From Craspedostauros australis (lineage: Eukaryota > Bacillariophyta > Bacillariophyceae > Mastogloiales > Achnanthaceae), in contig JAMXDE010000014.1 of the NCBI GenBank assembly GCA_026770025.1, positions 1,116,001 to 1,180,000 of the forward strand: DNA of 64,000 nucleotides. The letters are read 5' to 3'. Shown here one piece after another: positions 12,932 to 24,705 of this stretch. Made by a program: the position numbers and the translations under genes. The number at the start of each line of letters is the position of its first letter. The first letter of the stretch is position 1. The notes below the pieces were generated by a model. That model searched no databases. It saw nothing but the letters and a program-made list of their open reading frames with translations, and was not told the DNA's origin.

Positions 12932-15900
12932 ATGCAACCGACGATGTCCAGCGGGCGCAACAAACGAACGAGCGATCGGCCTGGGGACCATGCGATGAAG
13001 CGGCTTCGTGGAGGGGGCAGAGATCCCAAGCCTGAGGATTACTATGAAGATGACGAGGCCGAAGAAATGATGTCCATGATGGCTGAAGACATGCCTCCGA
13101 CAGCAGACCTGGCACCATCCAACAGTGTGGACGCCATGGACACCGATGTCTTCTCCGACATCAACGATAGGATGAAGCAGAAGTGGGCGCGTCCCCCGCT
13201 GACGCAGCACGACAATACCCAGGACATCGATCTGCAATGGCTTGACATGGACATGTTCAGCGGCCAGCCGCTCAAGCAGAATCCGAACGAATCGAAGACC
13301 AGGGTTGCTGGATCCTCGACTGGCGAGGTGCCTGTCATCCGCGTCTTTGGTGTCACCGACGCTGGGAACTCGGTGGCCGTCTTCATCCACGGATTCACGC
13401 CTTACGGCTTCTTCGCCCTCCCCGTCAACTCCACCTTCGAGAACACGGAGGCCAACTTGTCAAAGATCAGAGCGAGCCTCAACAGTCGCCTTCAGGGCGC
13501 ATCCAGGAGCAGCATGACGGAGTACTGTCATTCTGTCTCCTACGTGCAGACCCACAAGTCGGTCATGGGGTACGAGTCTCCGCACGTTCACTTCTTCAAG
13601 GTCTCTGTCGCCATGCCAACGCTCGTGCCGACCTTGAAACGCATCATGGAGGACGGGATTGAGCTCGCCGGCGTCAGGAGCCAGACCGACAACTCCTACC
13701 AGCCATTCGAATGCAACGTGCCGTTCGTGCTGCGGTACATGGTCGATAAGGACATATACGGGGCCAGCTGGCTGTCACTTCCGAAGAAGACGTACCAACT
13801 GCGAGACAGAGCCAAAAGGGAGACGCATTGCCAGGTACGTATGCACCAGTACCAAACGGATATGCGAAGCGCTCACGCATATTAGGACATACTGGAGTGC
13901 ATCGTGTGCGGGAAACGATGCGACGCCTTCTGCTCATTCCACTCCGTTGATTCACGATCGTCTTTCTCCGTCTCATCTTATGCTGTGCATTATCTTATGC
14001 TGTGCGGTATTTTTGCACAACCGTACCGATACTTATCCACTGGTGCTTGACTTGACATTCAAATCTACGTGTGATGGAAAACAATCCAGATGGAAGTCGA
14101 CATCACGTACACGGACATCATTGCGCGGAAACCGGAAGGTAAATGGAGCAAGATCGCGCCGTTGCGCGTTCTCTCCATGGACATCGAATGTCAGGGAAGG
14201 AAAGGATACTTCCCGGAGGCCGAGAAGGACCCCGTTATCCAGATCGCCAACGCCTTGTCTGTGTACGGTGCGCCGAAACCGAAGGCGAAGACAGTCTTCA
14301 CGCTGCAAGGCTGTCTCCCCATCGTCGGCGCGCAAGTCATCTCAAGCGCCGATGAAAGCACGATGCTCATGAAGTGGAGAAGCTACATGGAAATCTGCGA
14401 CCCAGACATCATCACTGGATACAACGTTCAGAATTTCGATCTCCCGTATCTATTGGACCGTGCTGACACATTGAAAAAGCGCTGCACAAGAATCGAAGGG
14501 TTCAAACTCTGGGGCAGGGTGCGACAGACAGTCTCTAGAAAGAAAGAAACGACGTTCCAATCGGCGGCGTACGGAAAAAGGAACAACATCGAGATCAACA
14601 TGGAAGGCCGCGTCGTGTTCGACATGCTGCCGTACATGCAGCGCAACCACAAGCTCAGCTCGTACACCTTGAACAGCGTGAGTTCCGAATTCTTGGGCCA
14701 ACAGAAGGAGGATGTGCATCACAGCATCATCGCTGACCTTCAGAATGGAACGGACGAGGACCGCCATCGTCTGGCTGTATACTGCCTGAAGGATGCACTC
14801 CTGCCACAGCGTCTCATGGACAAGCTCAGCGTGTTGGTCAACTACGTCGAGATGGCGCGCGTAACGGGCGTCCCCATGTCGTTCCTCATCACCCGTGGTC
14901 AGCAGATCAAGGTGTACTCCATGATCCTGCGAAAGTGCCGCGATGAGAATCTCCTCGTGCCCACCTTGAAGAAGGGCATGCAAGGGCCTGACAACCAAGG
15001 CTACGAGGGAGCCACCGTTCTCGAACCCATCAAGAACTATTACCAGGACCCCATCGCAACGCTGGATTTTGCATCGCTGTATCCCAGCATCATGCAGGCC
15101 TACAACCTTTGCTACACAACGCTCGTGGAGGCGAAGGACGTTTCCAAACTCGACCCATCACAGTACAAACGAAGCGCGAATGGCCACACCTTCGTGAACA
15201 GCTCCGTCAAGAAGGGCATCCTGCCCACCATCCTCTCCGAGCTTCTGGCTGCACGCAAGCGCGCCAAGAAGGACATGAAGAATGCCCCCACCGAATTCGA
15301 ACGCGCTGTGCAGAACGGACGACAGCTCGCTCTCAAGGTTTCCGCCAACTCCGTGTACGGGTTCACCGGAGCGACGGTGGGGCAGCTGCCTTGCGTCGCG
15401 ATTGCTTCCGCGGTTACATCGTACGGCCGCTTTTTGCTGGAAAAGACGAAGGAGTTTGTCGAGAAGAAGTACACCAAGGCCAACGGTTTCGAGCACGATG
15501 CGGTGGTAGTGTACGGAGACACGGATTCCGTCTTTGTCAAATTCGGTGGGAAGACGGTGGAAGAAACCTTCCCGCTCGCCATCGAAGCTGCTGAGGAATG
15601 CTCGACCATCTTCCCCAAGCCAATCCTACTGGAGTTCGAGAAGGTGTACTCCCCATTCTTGCTGATGAACAAGAAGCGGTACGCCGGGCTGATGTGGACG
15701 GAGAAGGAGAAGTACGACAAGATGGACACGAAGGGACTGGAGACGGTGCGCCGTGACAACTGCGCGTTGGTGCGCGAAGTCATCCAGACCTCGCTGAACA
15801 CGATCCTGATCAAGAAGGACGTCGAGGGTGCCATCAACTACGTGAAATCGCAGATCGCCGACCTCCTGCAGAACAAGATGGACATCTCCCGCCTCGTCAT

Positions 15901-16594
15901 CACGAAGAGCCTCAACAAAGGCGCCGAGTACGCACTGGGCATCGGTGGCAAGAAGGAGGACTACAAGGTGAAGCAGGCGCACGTCGAGCTTGCCGCTCGA
16001 ATGAAGAAGCGCGACCCAGGATCTGCTCCGCAGATGGGCGACCGCGTCCCGTACGTCATCATCACCGGCGCGAAGAACGCTGCCAACTTCGAAAAGGCTG
16101 AGGATCCCATTTACTGCCTGGAGCAGAATCTCGCGATCGATTGCAAGTGGTACCTGACCAATCAGCTGTCGAAGCCGCTCACGCGAATCTTCGAACCCAT
16201 CGTTGGTGATGTCGACGAGAAGTTGTTGCAAGGCGACCACACGCGCAAGATCTTCATCCCAACCCCAGCAGCCAGGAAGGGCAGCCTCATGATGTTTGCT
16301 GTGAAGGCCGTGACGTGCATCGGGTGCAAAGCGCAGGTGAACAACAAGGACGGCTACCTCTGCAAGCATTGTCGCCCGAAGGAAGCAGAGCTGTACCTCG
16401 AGAAGCTCGCCAATCTCCGCGAGGCGGAGCTGCGATACGCGGACCTTTGGTCAGCGGCACAGCGGATTCATGGCACGGTACATTCCGAAATCATCTGCAC
16501 CGGTGATGGCTGCGCTTGCCAATTCTACCGCCGCAAGAAGGTGCAGGGAGACATCAGGAGGGCTCAGGAGGTTGTGGATAAGTTCGGCCGATGA
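12932..16594 (+). CDS. POLD1: DNA polymerase delta catalytic subunit
   Basis: Exons 12932-13834 and 14090-16594 (phase 0; CAG|GTACGT and TCCAG) give 1,135 residues, close to other Pol delta catalytic subunits. It is the family B polymerase for lagging-strand synthesis, with a proofreading exonuclease. Residues read in order: acidic N-terminus; Exo I SMDIECQGRKGYFPE (about 330); Exo II YNVQNFDLPYLLD (about 412); Exo III YCLKDALL (about 531); motif A DFASLYPSI (about 627); motif B KVSANSVYGFTG (about 717); motif C YGDTDS (about 775); NKKRYAG. All catalytic acids are present. The C-terminal CysA zinc site is intact (CIGC...CKHC). CysB, which in yeast and human binds a [4Fe-4S] cluster, keeps its second pair (CTGDGC) but the first CxxC is replaced (WSAAQRIHG where human has TQCQRCQG). 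The gene is convergent with TMEM234. Confidence 0.97.
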
Positions 16595-17482
16595 AAAACT
16601 GATTCCGCCACCAATGCTCTTCTCGTATGGCACGACGATAATGCCGACTATATTACTCTACATATTAAAATATGATAATATGAAAATAGAATACTGTGCT
16701 GGTCTACGAGTGCGATCAAACGATGGTGTTTCATCGAGGATGATACAAGAATGGTATTGATACCACACCCGCCCATGAGGTGTTTTGATCCGTACCATCA
16801 GTGTCTACACCATGCACAGACAAAAGTCACCATGAGACGAATGGACAGTGACGCACAGGCATGTCTGCATTCCCGATGCGTGTTGCACTGGATCGTTCAC
16901 ATCATAACGTCGTACACGCACCTACCATGCGAACACAACTGTTGGCGGGACCATCGTCACGAATGATGCTGCGTGTTTTTTCGTCAGAATCAAATCGAGC
17001 CGAGTTGTGCAGGGTGGTCTCTTCAATCAATGATTGGCGAGAACGGAGGCGACGACAGTACGTGCACTCCATCCGTGCTTCGTCAGCGCTTTATTCACGT
17101 CAGTACTCGTGCAGACATGTGGTACACCACCACGAAAACAGATCCTCATGTCGATTATCCCGTGCACCGGCTGCTGCTGTGAGTTCGTGCAGATATCGTG
17201 AAGATATTATTGAGTGACCTTGACAATGTTGGCGTTGTCTGGATCATTGGACTTGCATGATGATATTGTATGTGAAATGGGCGCGTCCGAGCAATGTAAG
17301 CATCAGGTTGATTATTCGCATGGCTTGTAGTAGTGTTGCTTGAATGTCGTGGGAATCGATTTCGTTCTGTCTGGGTGTCAGCAAATCCGTAGCTCATATG
17401 CCAAGATCGAGAATCGTGCACCTGAGATACCAACCCAAATAAAAATGGAGCGGAGTCGGGCAGAACGCTCCGGGATACTGCA
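16595..17482. other. Convergent intergenic region, POLD1 / TMEM234
   Basis: It starts with an A+T-rich stretch (about 16645-16695) that may hold the Pol delta polyadenylation region. I see no gene-like reading frame or RNA gene in the remainder. Confidence 0.5.
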
Positions 17483-17953
17483 TCACTGCGCTTCGGATGT
17501 GACGCAGATTGCGATCCCGATAATCACCAGGCTCGATCCCAACATGGCGCGGGCGGGGTGGCTGTTCCCCTCCCCCAAAAGCGTGCTGGCCACTACGGAA
17601 AAGACGAGCGAGATCCCGTTGCAAAATGGACCCGCGACGGTGAGATCGTTCTGTCCCAGCTGGATGTAGAACAGCAAAGATCCGACCTGATTAAGAAGGA
17701 GTGGCATCCACACGCGGATGTCCAGGAGCTTCCTCAGCAACGATCGTTGCCCATTCCTCTTCTTCTGATGCTGCAGCCGCAGCTGCTGCTGGTTATGGTT
17801 GTTATGGTTGTTATGGTTGCTGTGGCTGTTGTGGTTGGCGTCACTGTTGTCGAATGCTTCGGAATCCACGGCCCCTTTGCGAAGGAAAGGATTCGTGCAT
17901 CCCCAAAGCGCTCCAACTGCCACCATGGACAGGATTGCGGCAGGGCTGATCAT
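17483..17953 (-). CDS. TMEM234: TMEM234 family membrane protein
   Basis: This single-exon frame encodes 156 residues, near the family's 130-165. TMEM234 is a small four-helix protein related to half of an EamA/DMT transporter; its molecular role is poorly known. Matching landmarks are the first helix with GALWGCTNPFLRKG (human AALWGGTQPLLKRA), MPLLLNQVGSLLFYI (human MPFLLNQCGSLLYYL), NDLTVAGPFCNGISLVFS, and a final helix with IGIAICVTSE. Between helix 1 and helix 2 there is an Asn/His/Ser/Gln-rich insertion of about 30 residues followed by a basic stretch, which the family does not need. The start MISPAAILS at 17953 is chosen because it places helix 1 at the N-terminus as in homologues; the frame is open upstream to 18124. 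The gene is head-to-head with ISCU. Confidence 0.92.
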   Translation of the reverse strand: MISPAAILSMVAVGALWGCTNPFLRKGAVDSEAFDNSDANHNSHSNHNNHNNHNQQQLRLQHQKKRNGQRSLLRKLLDIRVWMPLLLNQVGSLLFYIQLGQNDLTVAGPFCNGISLVFSVVASTLLGEGNSHPARAMLGSSLVIIGIAICVTSEAQ

Positions 17954-18584
17954 GATCCTCTCAGGCAAACCACCGGCGTGAGCGTCGCAAGCTCTTCTCC
18001 AGATGTGCTGCGTTGTGTTGTGTGGATGGTGTTTCTTGTGATTTTGATGTTGTTGGGACAAGAACGAGGTCCCCATGTTGTGGTTTGCGACAACGTGGAA
18101 AAGGCTGTCCTTTGTGTAAATCACGACGAAAAAATAGAGAAAACGATTTGCTGGTTGCGCAAAGATACAAGTACGCCTAGTCTGGTATCATCGAATGGAT
18201 TTGGGGGTCAATATCGTGGCGCTGTTTCGATTTAATACCACAGCGTTCTTCCCCCTTTTTGCTGACGACACCAGGAGGTCGGCGTTGTATCGTTTCTGCA
18301 GGAATGCAAACCCAAACGCAAACACACCCAAAACTCTTCGAAAGCCGGTTTGAGCTGGCTGGTGACACGCAAATTCTATGTGCTCTGGAGATGTGCGGCG
18401 TGGCAACGAAGAGAGGAGGAAGAGACGAAAGCCATTCCGAAGCTAACACACAACAACAACAAAAGCACTCCTCATTGTTCGTGACACAGACAGCAGAAGA
18501 GAACGACCGCTCACCCACATCACATCACATCACATCAAACCCCACAACACATCACACGAAGAAAGGAAGAAGAAAAGCAAGAAG
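17954..18584. promoter_or_regulatory. Head-to-head region, TMEM234 / ISCU
   Basis: About 630 nt between divergent start codons. An A/C-rich stretch precedes the ISCU ATG (CACATCACATCACATC... near 18515-18560), consistent with a leader. No defined promoter element is recognised. Confidence 0.45.
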
Positions 18585-19782
18585 ATGATCAGCCTTACAT
18601 CAAGAATCGTTGCGCAGCGCACAACCTCCAGAGCACTCCGTGGCGTGATGGGCAGCACCAGAAGGAACTATCATGAGAACATCGTCGAGCACTACGAGAA
18701 TCCTCGCAACGTCGGGTCGTTGGACAAGGATGATGATTCCGTCGGAACTGTACGTTGAATGGCGGCTGGGCAGTTGCACAACGCATCAGCATCTTGCGAT
18801 CATCGAAACCACTGTTGGTATTGCATGTGCTGGTGGTTGATGAATGGCGGTGATGACAGCAGCGGAGCGTCGTTGCCTCTGCTCAGAGTGCGCGATGGCC
18901 AGCCGCACATGTGGACCAAGAGAGCGAGATACAACGATGGTTCCGCCCAACGTTCCTTCCTTGACAGGACAGGACAGTTCTCGACCTTCCTGCTTGCTTT
19001 GCGTTGGAGGCGACACGATCTTCGGATCACAAGAATCCAAACGCACTGAGTGGCAAAGCTGTACTGCTCTCCCTCTCTGCCTTGCGCCTCTCCGTTCCAT
19101 TGCCACGAAACGCATCTATCGACTCCATGTTTCACTCACTCATTTGTTCCTTCCTTCTTTCCATATTCCCTCATTCCCTCAATGCTATTATATGATTTTA
19201 CATTCCTCATGCGCGCATCGCGATGCGATGCAATCCGTCCTTCCTTCCTTCCTTCCTCGCTGTTCTGAATGGGGTACATGCAATATTGTATGTCGTCGGA
19301 CGAATGAATTCCCTGGCGCAATAACCATCACACCATCAACATGGCCATGACCATGCGTGTGGACCACGAACATCGTCGAACTCAAACATTGCAACACACG
19401 ACATGCACGTGCGGCATGTACCACATGCACCATCTTTTCGCAAGCGCAGGGACTCGTTGGAGCTCCCGCCTGTGGTGATGTCATGAAGCTCCAGATCAGA
19501 GTGGACGATGATGGCAACATCACCGAGTCAAAGTTCAAGACCTTCGGTTGCGGTTCTGCCATCGCCTCCAGCTCCGTCGCCACCGAATGGGTCAAGGGAA
19601 AGAGCGTCGACGAGGTCCTTGCCATCAAGAACGGTGACATTGCGGCGCACTTGAAGCTCCCACCCGTCAAACTGCACTGCTCAATGCTCGCCGAGGATGC
19701 CATCAAAGCTGCTGTGAAGGACTGGAAGACGAAGCAGACATCATCGACGGATCAAGGGATGGTGCAACAGGAATCTGCGTAG
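18585..19782 (+). CDS. ISCU: Iron-sulfur cluster scaffold protein IscU/ISCU
   Basis: Exons 18585-18749 and 19450-19782 (phase 0, 700-nt intron, ends ACT|GTACGT and GCGCAG) encode 165 residues. ISCU is the mitochondrial scaffold on which cysteine desulfurase and frataxin assemble [2Fe-2S] clusters before transfer by HSC20/HSP70. The N-terminal ~27 residues are Arg/Ser/Thr-rich with no acids (MISLTSRIVAQRTTSRALRG), as expected for a mitochondrial presequence. The mature part starts at YHENIVEHYENPRNVGSLD. The three ligand cysteines are seen in GAPACGDVMKLQ, FGCGSAIASSS and HCSMLAEDAIK, and the HSP70-binding LPPVK is present. Family identity across the junction (VGT|GLVGAPACGD) fixes the splice sites. 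Confidence 0.98.
19238..19258 (+). repeat. CCTT microsatellite in the ISCU intron
   Basis: Five tandem CCTT/TTCC units in the 700-nt intron. The same intron also holds several other pyrimidine-rich TTCC stretches. Confidence 0.85.
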
Positions 19783-20732
19783 AGGAAGCTCTCTGTCTCC
19801 TGCTGAAATCCTTTTCTGTATTTTCGAAGGATAACCTCGTTGAGATATGGGCACCTGACGCACCACGATCCTTCGGATGAGACCCCCAGCCTCTCATGCA
19901 TTTTTTCGACTGGTAGTGCACTATTGGTTCTGTTCACTCCAGCATACAACCAGTACGACCGGCGTATGTTGGAACACAGTGCTGTAGTAAAGTAACACTT
20001 TACAATACTCGCGACTTCGTACCTGACGATCAACGTGGTCTTCCAGGTCGGTATCAGTATGAGGTGTGTGCCTTCGGGGTTAGTTCTTCGCAGCATCTGG
20101 CGCGGCATCAATCTGAAGATTCCAAACAGAGCAAGGTAAGGGTGGAACAGACCCCATGCCTTTACATTTACGAACTACTACATGTACGATACTGGTATGG
20201 CGCTGGTATGTATGGTAGCACATTGAACGCACCTGCCTTCGCCAATTGCCCAAGTTCCTCTGCTGTATCGGTATGAGGGAGGAAACCATGACACAGACCG
20301 TGCCGCAATCTACGCCACTATTATGCTATTACGACATGTGAGCCACGGCACAGGCCATGGTGCTATTGCTTGTTGCACTGAGTAGAGAGAAGGAGAGATA
20401 GATAGAGAGAGCTTGTTCTTTTCCTACCGAGGAGCTACTATTGGTACATGTTCGTATACCTTCCTTGGATCGGTCCTTGCGCATGAGTAGCAAGGCCTCT
20501 GCAGCAACCAGCGACCGGCAACCGCCCGTACGCCACAGTGCAACACAAGAAGGGTGGATGATCGCAATTGCATTTTGATCTGCATGCCCCCCATGGTCTC
20601 GCTCTTGCATGTCGATGTGTCTCCAAAAGTCGCCTTGCGCTTTCCAAGCGGTGCTTGTCGTGTTGTGTTGGTATCGTGCAGATGATGCCGTGCAGATGAT
20701 GCACGAATAGATTGAGCTGTGATGGACGTTCC
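19783..20732. other. Convergent intergenic region, ISCU / MAD2
   Basis: About 950 nt between the stop codons of ISCU (+) and MAD2 (-). I looked for short exons and RNA genes on both strands and can support none. Confidence 0.5.
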
Positions 20733-21987
20733 CTACAGCTCCCACTCATCGGCCTCGCGGTACGTCACCATTGACTCCACTTTGTGCACCTGTTCGTGGC
20801 ATCGTAGCGGCATTCGAGTATGGTATAGTGCGGGGACAAACATGAAGAAAGACAAGATGGCACAGGGAGATGCGGCACAGAAATGGCAGTAGGGGGAATG
20901 ATGGGGAGATGAGACAACGACGCGGAATTTCTGTCATTGGGACAGCCACAATACGGAGCGTCCCTCGCAAAAGTTATGGCACAATAGCCAATCAAATTGC
21001 GAACTTCGTGTTTGGAACCTTTCACATAACTGAGCACCAATTGTTGTCCCACATACGAAGACGTACCGATGTTGTGAAACTGCGGAGCTTGACTTCTTGG
21101 CTGTTCATAATGTAGCATGGATCGGAATCTTCCCACTTGGTCGGCACGACAGCATCCTTGTCAGTGTAGACGAGGAGATCAAACGAGCATGGTTCGTTGA
21201 GCAATGGCAGGAACGTGACGCTGGCGGTGACCTGGCGGATGATGGCTTGGATTTCACCATGGATTTCCTTCAGCGTCTTCTTCTGCGACGCCGCGGGCTG
21301 TGCTGAACGGTTGCCCGCAGTCATGCTATTCTCGCTATCCGCCATCGCATCATCCAACGAGACGTTGAACTGCCACCGCTCGAGGGTATCTCCGGAGTCA
21401 ACACCAGACACGACCACCACCAATCGCTGGACGTCGCCGGTGAGCAACCATGCTTTGACCTGTCCCATCACCTGCGCGAGATACTTGAGCAGTCCTTCAT
21501 CAGTTGTGGTGAGAACGGTGAGACCATACTTCGAGGATCGGCGGAAGGTCTCCGGTTGGTAGATGCCTTCATGTCATGATTTGGTATGTAAGACATGATA
21601 TGGTGGGCAGAGTATAAAGAGTGCCGAATCATTGTGCAATACGCGATGTGCAAGCATCAACCAACGTGTGAGGGAACATCATGCATCAAATGACGGAGCA
21701 TCATTCGCATCATGGAGAAAAACGCGGCGTACTGGCAGAAAGGTGTGTACCATGACTTTGCCTGATCTCGAACTGGCGCAAACTGGCTCAACGAGTCCGC
21801 GAGGCAGCAATCAGACAATGCCACCCATCAGCGCTTTGGCCCATCTACTCTCTTGATTGGCCCCGTCGACTTGCATCCACTCACCTCGCTGGTACAAGAT
21901 GGAATTGATGGCTGTGAAGAAGAATTCAGATACGATCTCGACGCTTCCCTTCAGCGTGATCTCCGTCTTGTTTGCGTTGGATGTCAT
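20733..21987 (-). CDS. MAD2L1: Spindle checkpoint HORMA protein MAD2
   Basis: Exons on the minus strand: 21987-21885, 21566-21067 and 20789-20733, joining in phase to 219 residues. MAD2 binds CDC20 in its closed form to inhibit the anaphase-promoting complex. Exon 1 carries ITLKGSVEIVSEFFFTAINS and ends in YQR|G. Exon 2 has IYQPETF, the LERWQFNVS strand, EIQAIIRQVTASVTFLPLL and LVYTDKD...WEDSDP, which are all family hallmarks, and ends in KLRSFTTS. Exon 3 is only 57 nt and encodes the end of the C-terminal safety belt (VHKVESMVTYR...) with the stop. A short low-complexity loop (about SENSMTAGNRSAQPAASQ) sits where homologues also vary. The first intron (21884-21567) ends in GAAG and not CAG. 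The second (21066-20790) ends in ACAG. The gene is head-to-head with the complex III core protein. Confidence 0.95.
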
Positions 21988-22811
21988 TGTCGTCGTCGTA
22001 GTTTCTGGTGCTGATGCTGATGCTGATGCTGCCGTGTTTGTGCAATTGCTGTGTCGGTGCTTCTGGTCGTCGATGATCTTCGATTCGGAGCAGAGTGGGT
22101 GTTTTGCGATGCTCAGTGTTGTATTGTGTGCGAATCAACTAAGAGGTGTACCAGTGTGTTGTTGTTGGATGTTGCTGGTGGTTGCTGTTGGTTGCTGGTG
22201 GTGCTGTTTGTGTTCTTAGTGTCGTAATGGAATAGCACGAGTGATAGTGGACATCACCCTGTTCCTTCGGCGACTGCTGCATGGCTTTGCAGTGGTTGGA
22301 TCGTCCATTTGTGTTGTTCTTGATTCCTTCGTTCTTTCGTTCTTTCCTCACTTTCCTCTGAAATTCAAAAACGGAGCGGCAACGGTTGACGTCGAGATAT
22401 TTAGAAGTTTTGAATAGCATATATTGAGTCTGTCCACGTACCCGTCGGGGACAGATTCTCATCGCCCATTTGTTGCTTTCGTCTCGTGTTGTTTTCGTTT
22501 TGTCGCTGCGCAATGGTGGTTGTTGCGCAAGGGTGTGCGCCGCACGATCTGCGAGGACGAACACAATGGGACTGTTTCTGTCCGCGTTTTGGTCGGCGTT
22601 TGTCTTTGTCTTTGTTGTTATTGCTGCCGTCATCATGGTAGCCTCTGTCGACGTTGGGACCAGGTACTCCATTGTCGCGAACAGTAGTAGCAACAGCGCA
22701 AACGCCAGCGCCAAGGTAGCAACATCTCCATCTCTGCGGCATCATCGTCGCGCTCGACACCAACTCCAACACCAACCCCAGTAACCTCACGGTACATACC
22801 AAGCATCCACC
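21988..22811. promoter_or_regulatory. Head-to-head region, MAD2 / complex III core protein
   Basis: About 820 nt between divergent starts. It holds GATGCT-type short repeats near 22010-22035 and G/T-rich tracts near 22155-22215. Hydrophobic short open frames exist on both strands but look like products of base bias. Confidence 0.45.
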
Positions 22812-24705
22812 ATGGCTTCCCTCTCCGTCTCCAGAGCGCTGTCCCGTGCCGCACGACAGGTGCAATCCTCCTCCCGCAAGGAGTTCTCCACCCTCCTCAA
22901 CGCCGCCGAGGAGTACCCAGGGTGAGTGGCTTTGCGCCTTGTACGGTGCCATACATCCTTCGCGTTTTCGCCTCCCATGCCTTGTCGTGTGCACTTTGCT
23001 TGCGTGCTGTGTTGTTGCGATGGATACGATAGATACGATGGATACGATGCGTGGAATGGGCAGCAACGACAACAGCAGCAGCAACAGCAGCAACAACAAC
23101 GCCGACAGTCGAAGCGAAAGAGATTGAACTGCACGAATGCAAAAGATCCGCATGTTGGTTCATGTTGCTTTGAATACTACTGTGCATACCTGTACCCACG
23201 CACACACAAATAAACAAACGTACACATATGCATCGCATGCATAACAGAGCAGCAACTGCATCACTTTTGCTGTGCCGCTGGTGTGGCTGAAAGTCACGAG
23301 GCCTCCGCTTCCATCTCCACCACATGAGCGCACAAAGCACGAAAACATGAAGCATATCCACAATTGATCAACCTAGCGCCACAATTGGGGCTATCCGTAT
23401 TTCCCCAGCGACGACGGACGGACACGCTGCGATACTAACAATTATTATACCACATATGGCACATCACCACCGTTCGCTGTTTCCACTTGCATCTGCCTCT
23501 GCAGCCTCCCTGATACCACACCAGAGCCGGCCAAGGCCAGCACTGTGTCCGTCACCACCTTGCCATCGGGACTTATCGTTGCCACCGAGGATGCCGCCAC
23601 ATCCTCCACCGTTAACATGACCTACCCGAAGGCGGGATCCGGTGCCGAGATGCTTGGTGAGCACGGCGCTGCGCTCATCAACAAGTGCCTCGCTTTCCGA
23701 AGCGGATCCGGTCTCTCCACCGTCCTCATCAACAGAACCATCGAGAACGAGGGTGGGACACCAACCGCAGTTGCCGACCGATCCGGTGCCACCGTCGGAT
23801 ACACCGTCGAGCCAGAGAATGCCATGGGTCTCATTCCTCTGCTCGCCACGGACTGCACCTTCGAGAAGTGGGATGTCCGTGATGCCATCAAGCTCGCCGG
23901 TTTGCAAACGGCCGAGGCTGGCAAGAGCGCTCAGATTGTCCTCACGGAGCAACTCTTCGCCGGTGCCTACGGACCACAGTCGCCGATGGGACGTCCCTTC
24001 TTCTGCGCCGATGCCTCCCCTGATGAGATCGTCGCCTTCCGCAACCGAGGATACGGAATCAACGGCGCCGTCCTCACCGCCACAGGCGTCAAGGACCACC
24101 AGGAGTTCTGCACGGCAATCACTGAGCTCATGTCGGAGGCCAACGCCGGAACTGCCGATGCCACGCCGGCTCCAGCCTACCTCGGAGGAGAGGGACGCAT
24201 CGCTGCCCCATCCAGCGGATTCGCCCACGTCGCTCTTGCCTTCAATGCGGAGGTCTCCACACCACTCGTCAGCGTTATCGAGCAATGCTTCAACATCATT
24301 GGAGCCGAGAGCGGAGTCACCGCCTTCAAGGCCGGTTCCTTGTTCGGAGTCTACTCCGGTGCTCCGTCGGCGGGCGTCGGAGCTCTGGACGCTGCCTTGA
24401 CCGACACCTTGACGACGGCACCAACCGACAAGATCGTGCAGCGCGCCAAGGCACTCGCCAAGGGCCAGGCCCTCTTCGCCCTCGATGCCGGAAGCCAGTC
24501 GCTGGCCGCCGCCATCACCCAGAGCGTCCTGAAGAACGAGACATTCACCAGTGCCACCGCGCTCGGCGCCTCCTACGATGCCATCACCACCAAGGATGTC
24601 ACGGACGCCATCGCCACCATCCTTAAGACCAACCCATCCGTCGGAGCTGTCGGAGATATCGGCGTCGTCCCATACCAGGGCACTTTCGCTTCAAGATTCA
24701 ACTAA
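22812..24705 (+). CDS. Mitochondrial processing peptidase-like complex III core protein (QCR2-like)
   Basis: Exons 22812-22921 and 23505-24705 (phase 2, GG|GTGAGT and CTCTGCAG) encode 436 residues, typical for M16-family core proteins of cytochrome bc1 complex and for MPP subunits. The N-terminus is a Ser/Arg/Ala presequence (MASLSVSRALSRAARQVQSSSRKEF). The N-terminal domain begins SVTTLPSGLIVATED...SSTVNMTYPKAGSGAE. The zinc site HxxEH of active M16 peptidases is absent: the helix after GSGAEM has LINKCLAF. This fits a non-catalytic core/alpha-type subunit of complex III and not beta-MPP. A second homologous M16 half starts near FAHVALAFNAEVSTPLVSVIEQ and ends YDAITTKDVTDAI...GAVGDIGVVPY. 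Distinguishing QCR2 from alpha-MPP needs a tree. Confidence 0.82.

Noticed and set aside
23464-24285. Minus-strand frame of 273 codons
   Set aside because: Antisense shadow of the complex III core protein gene; no start in a sensible place and no family.
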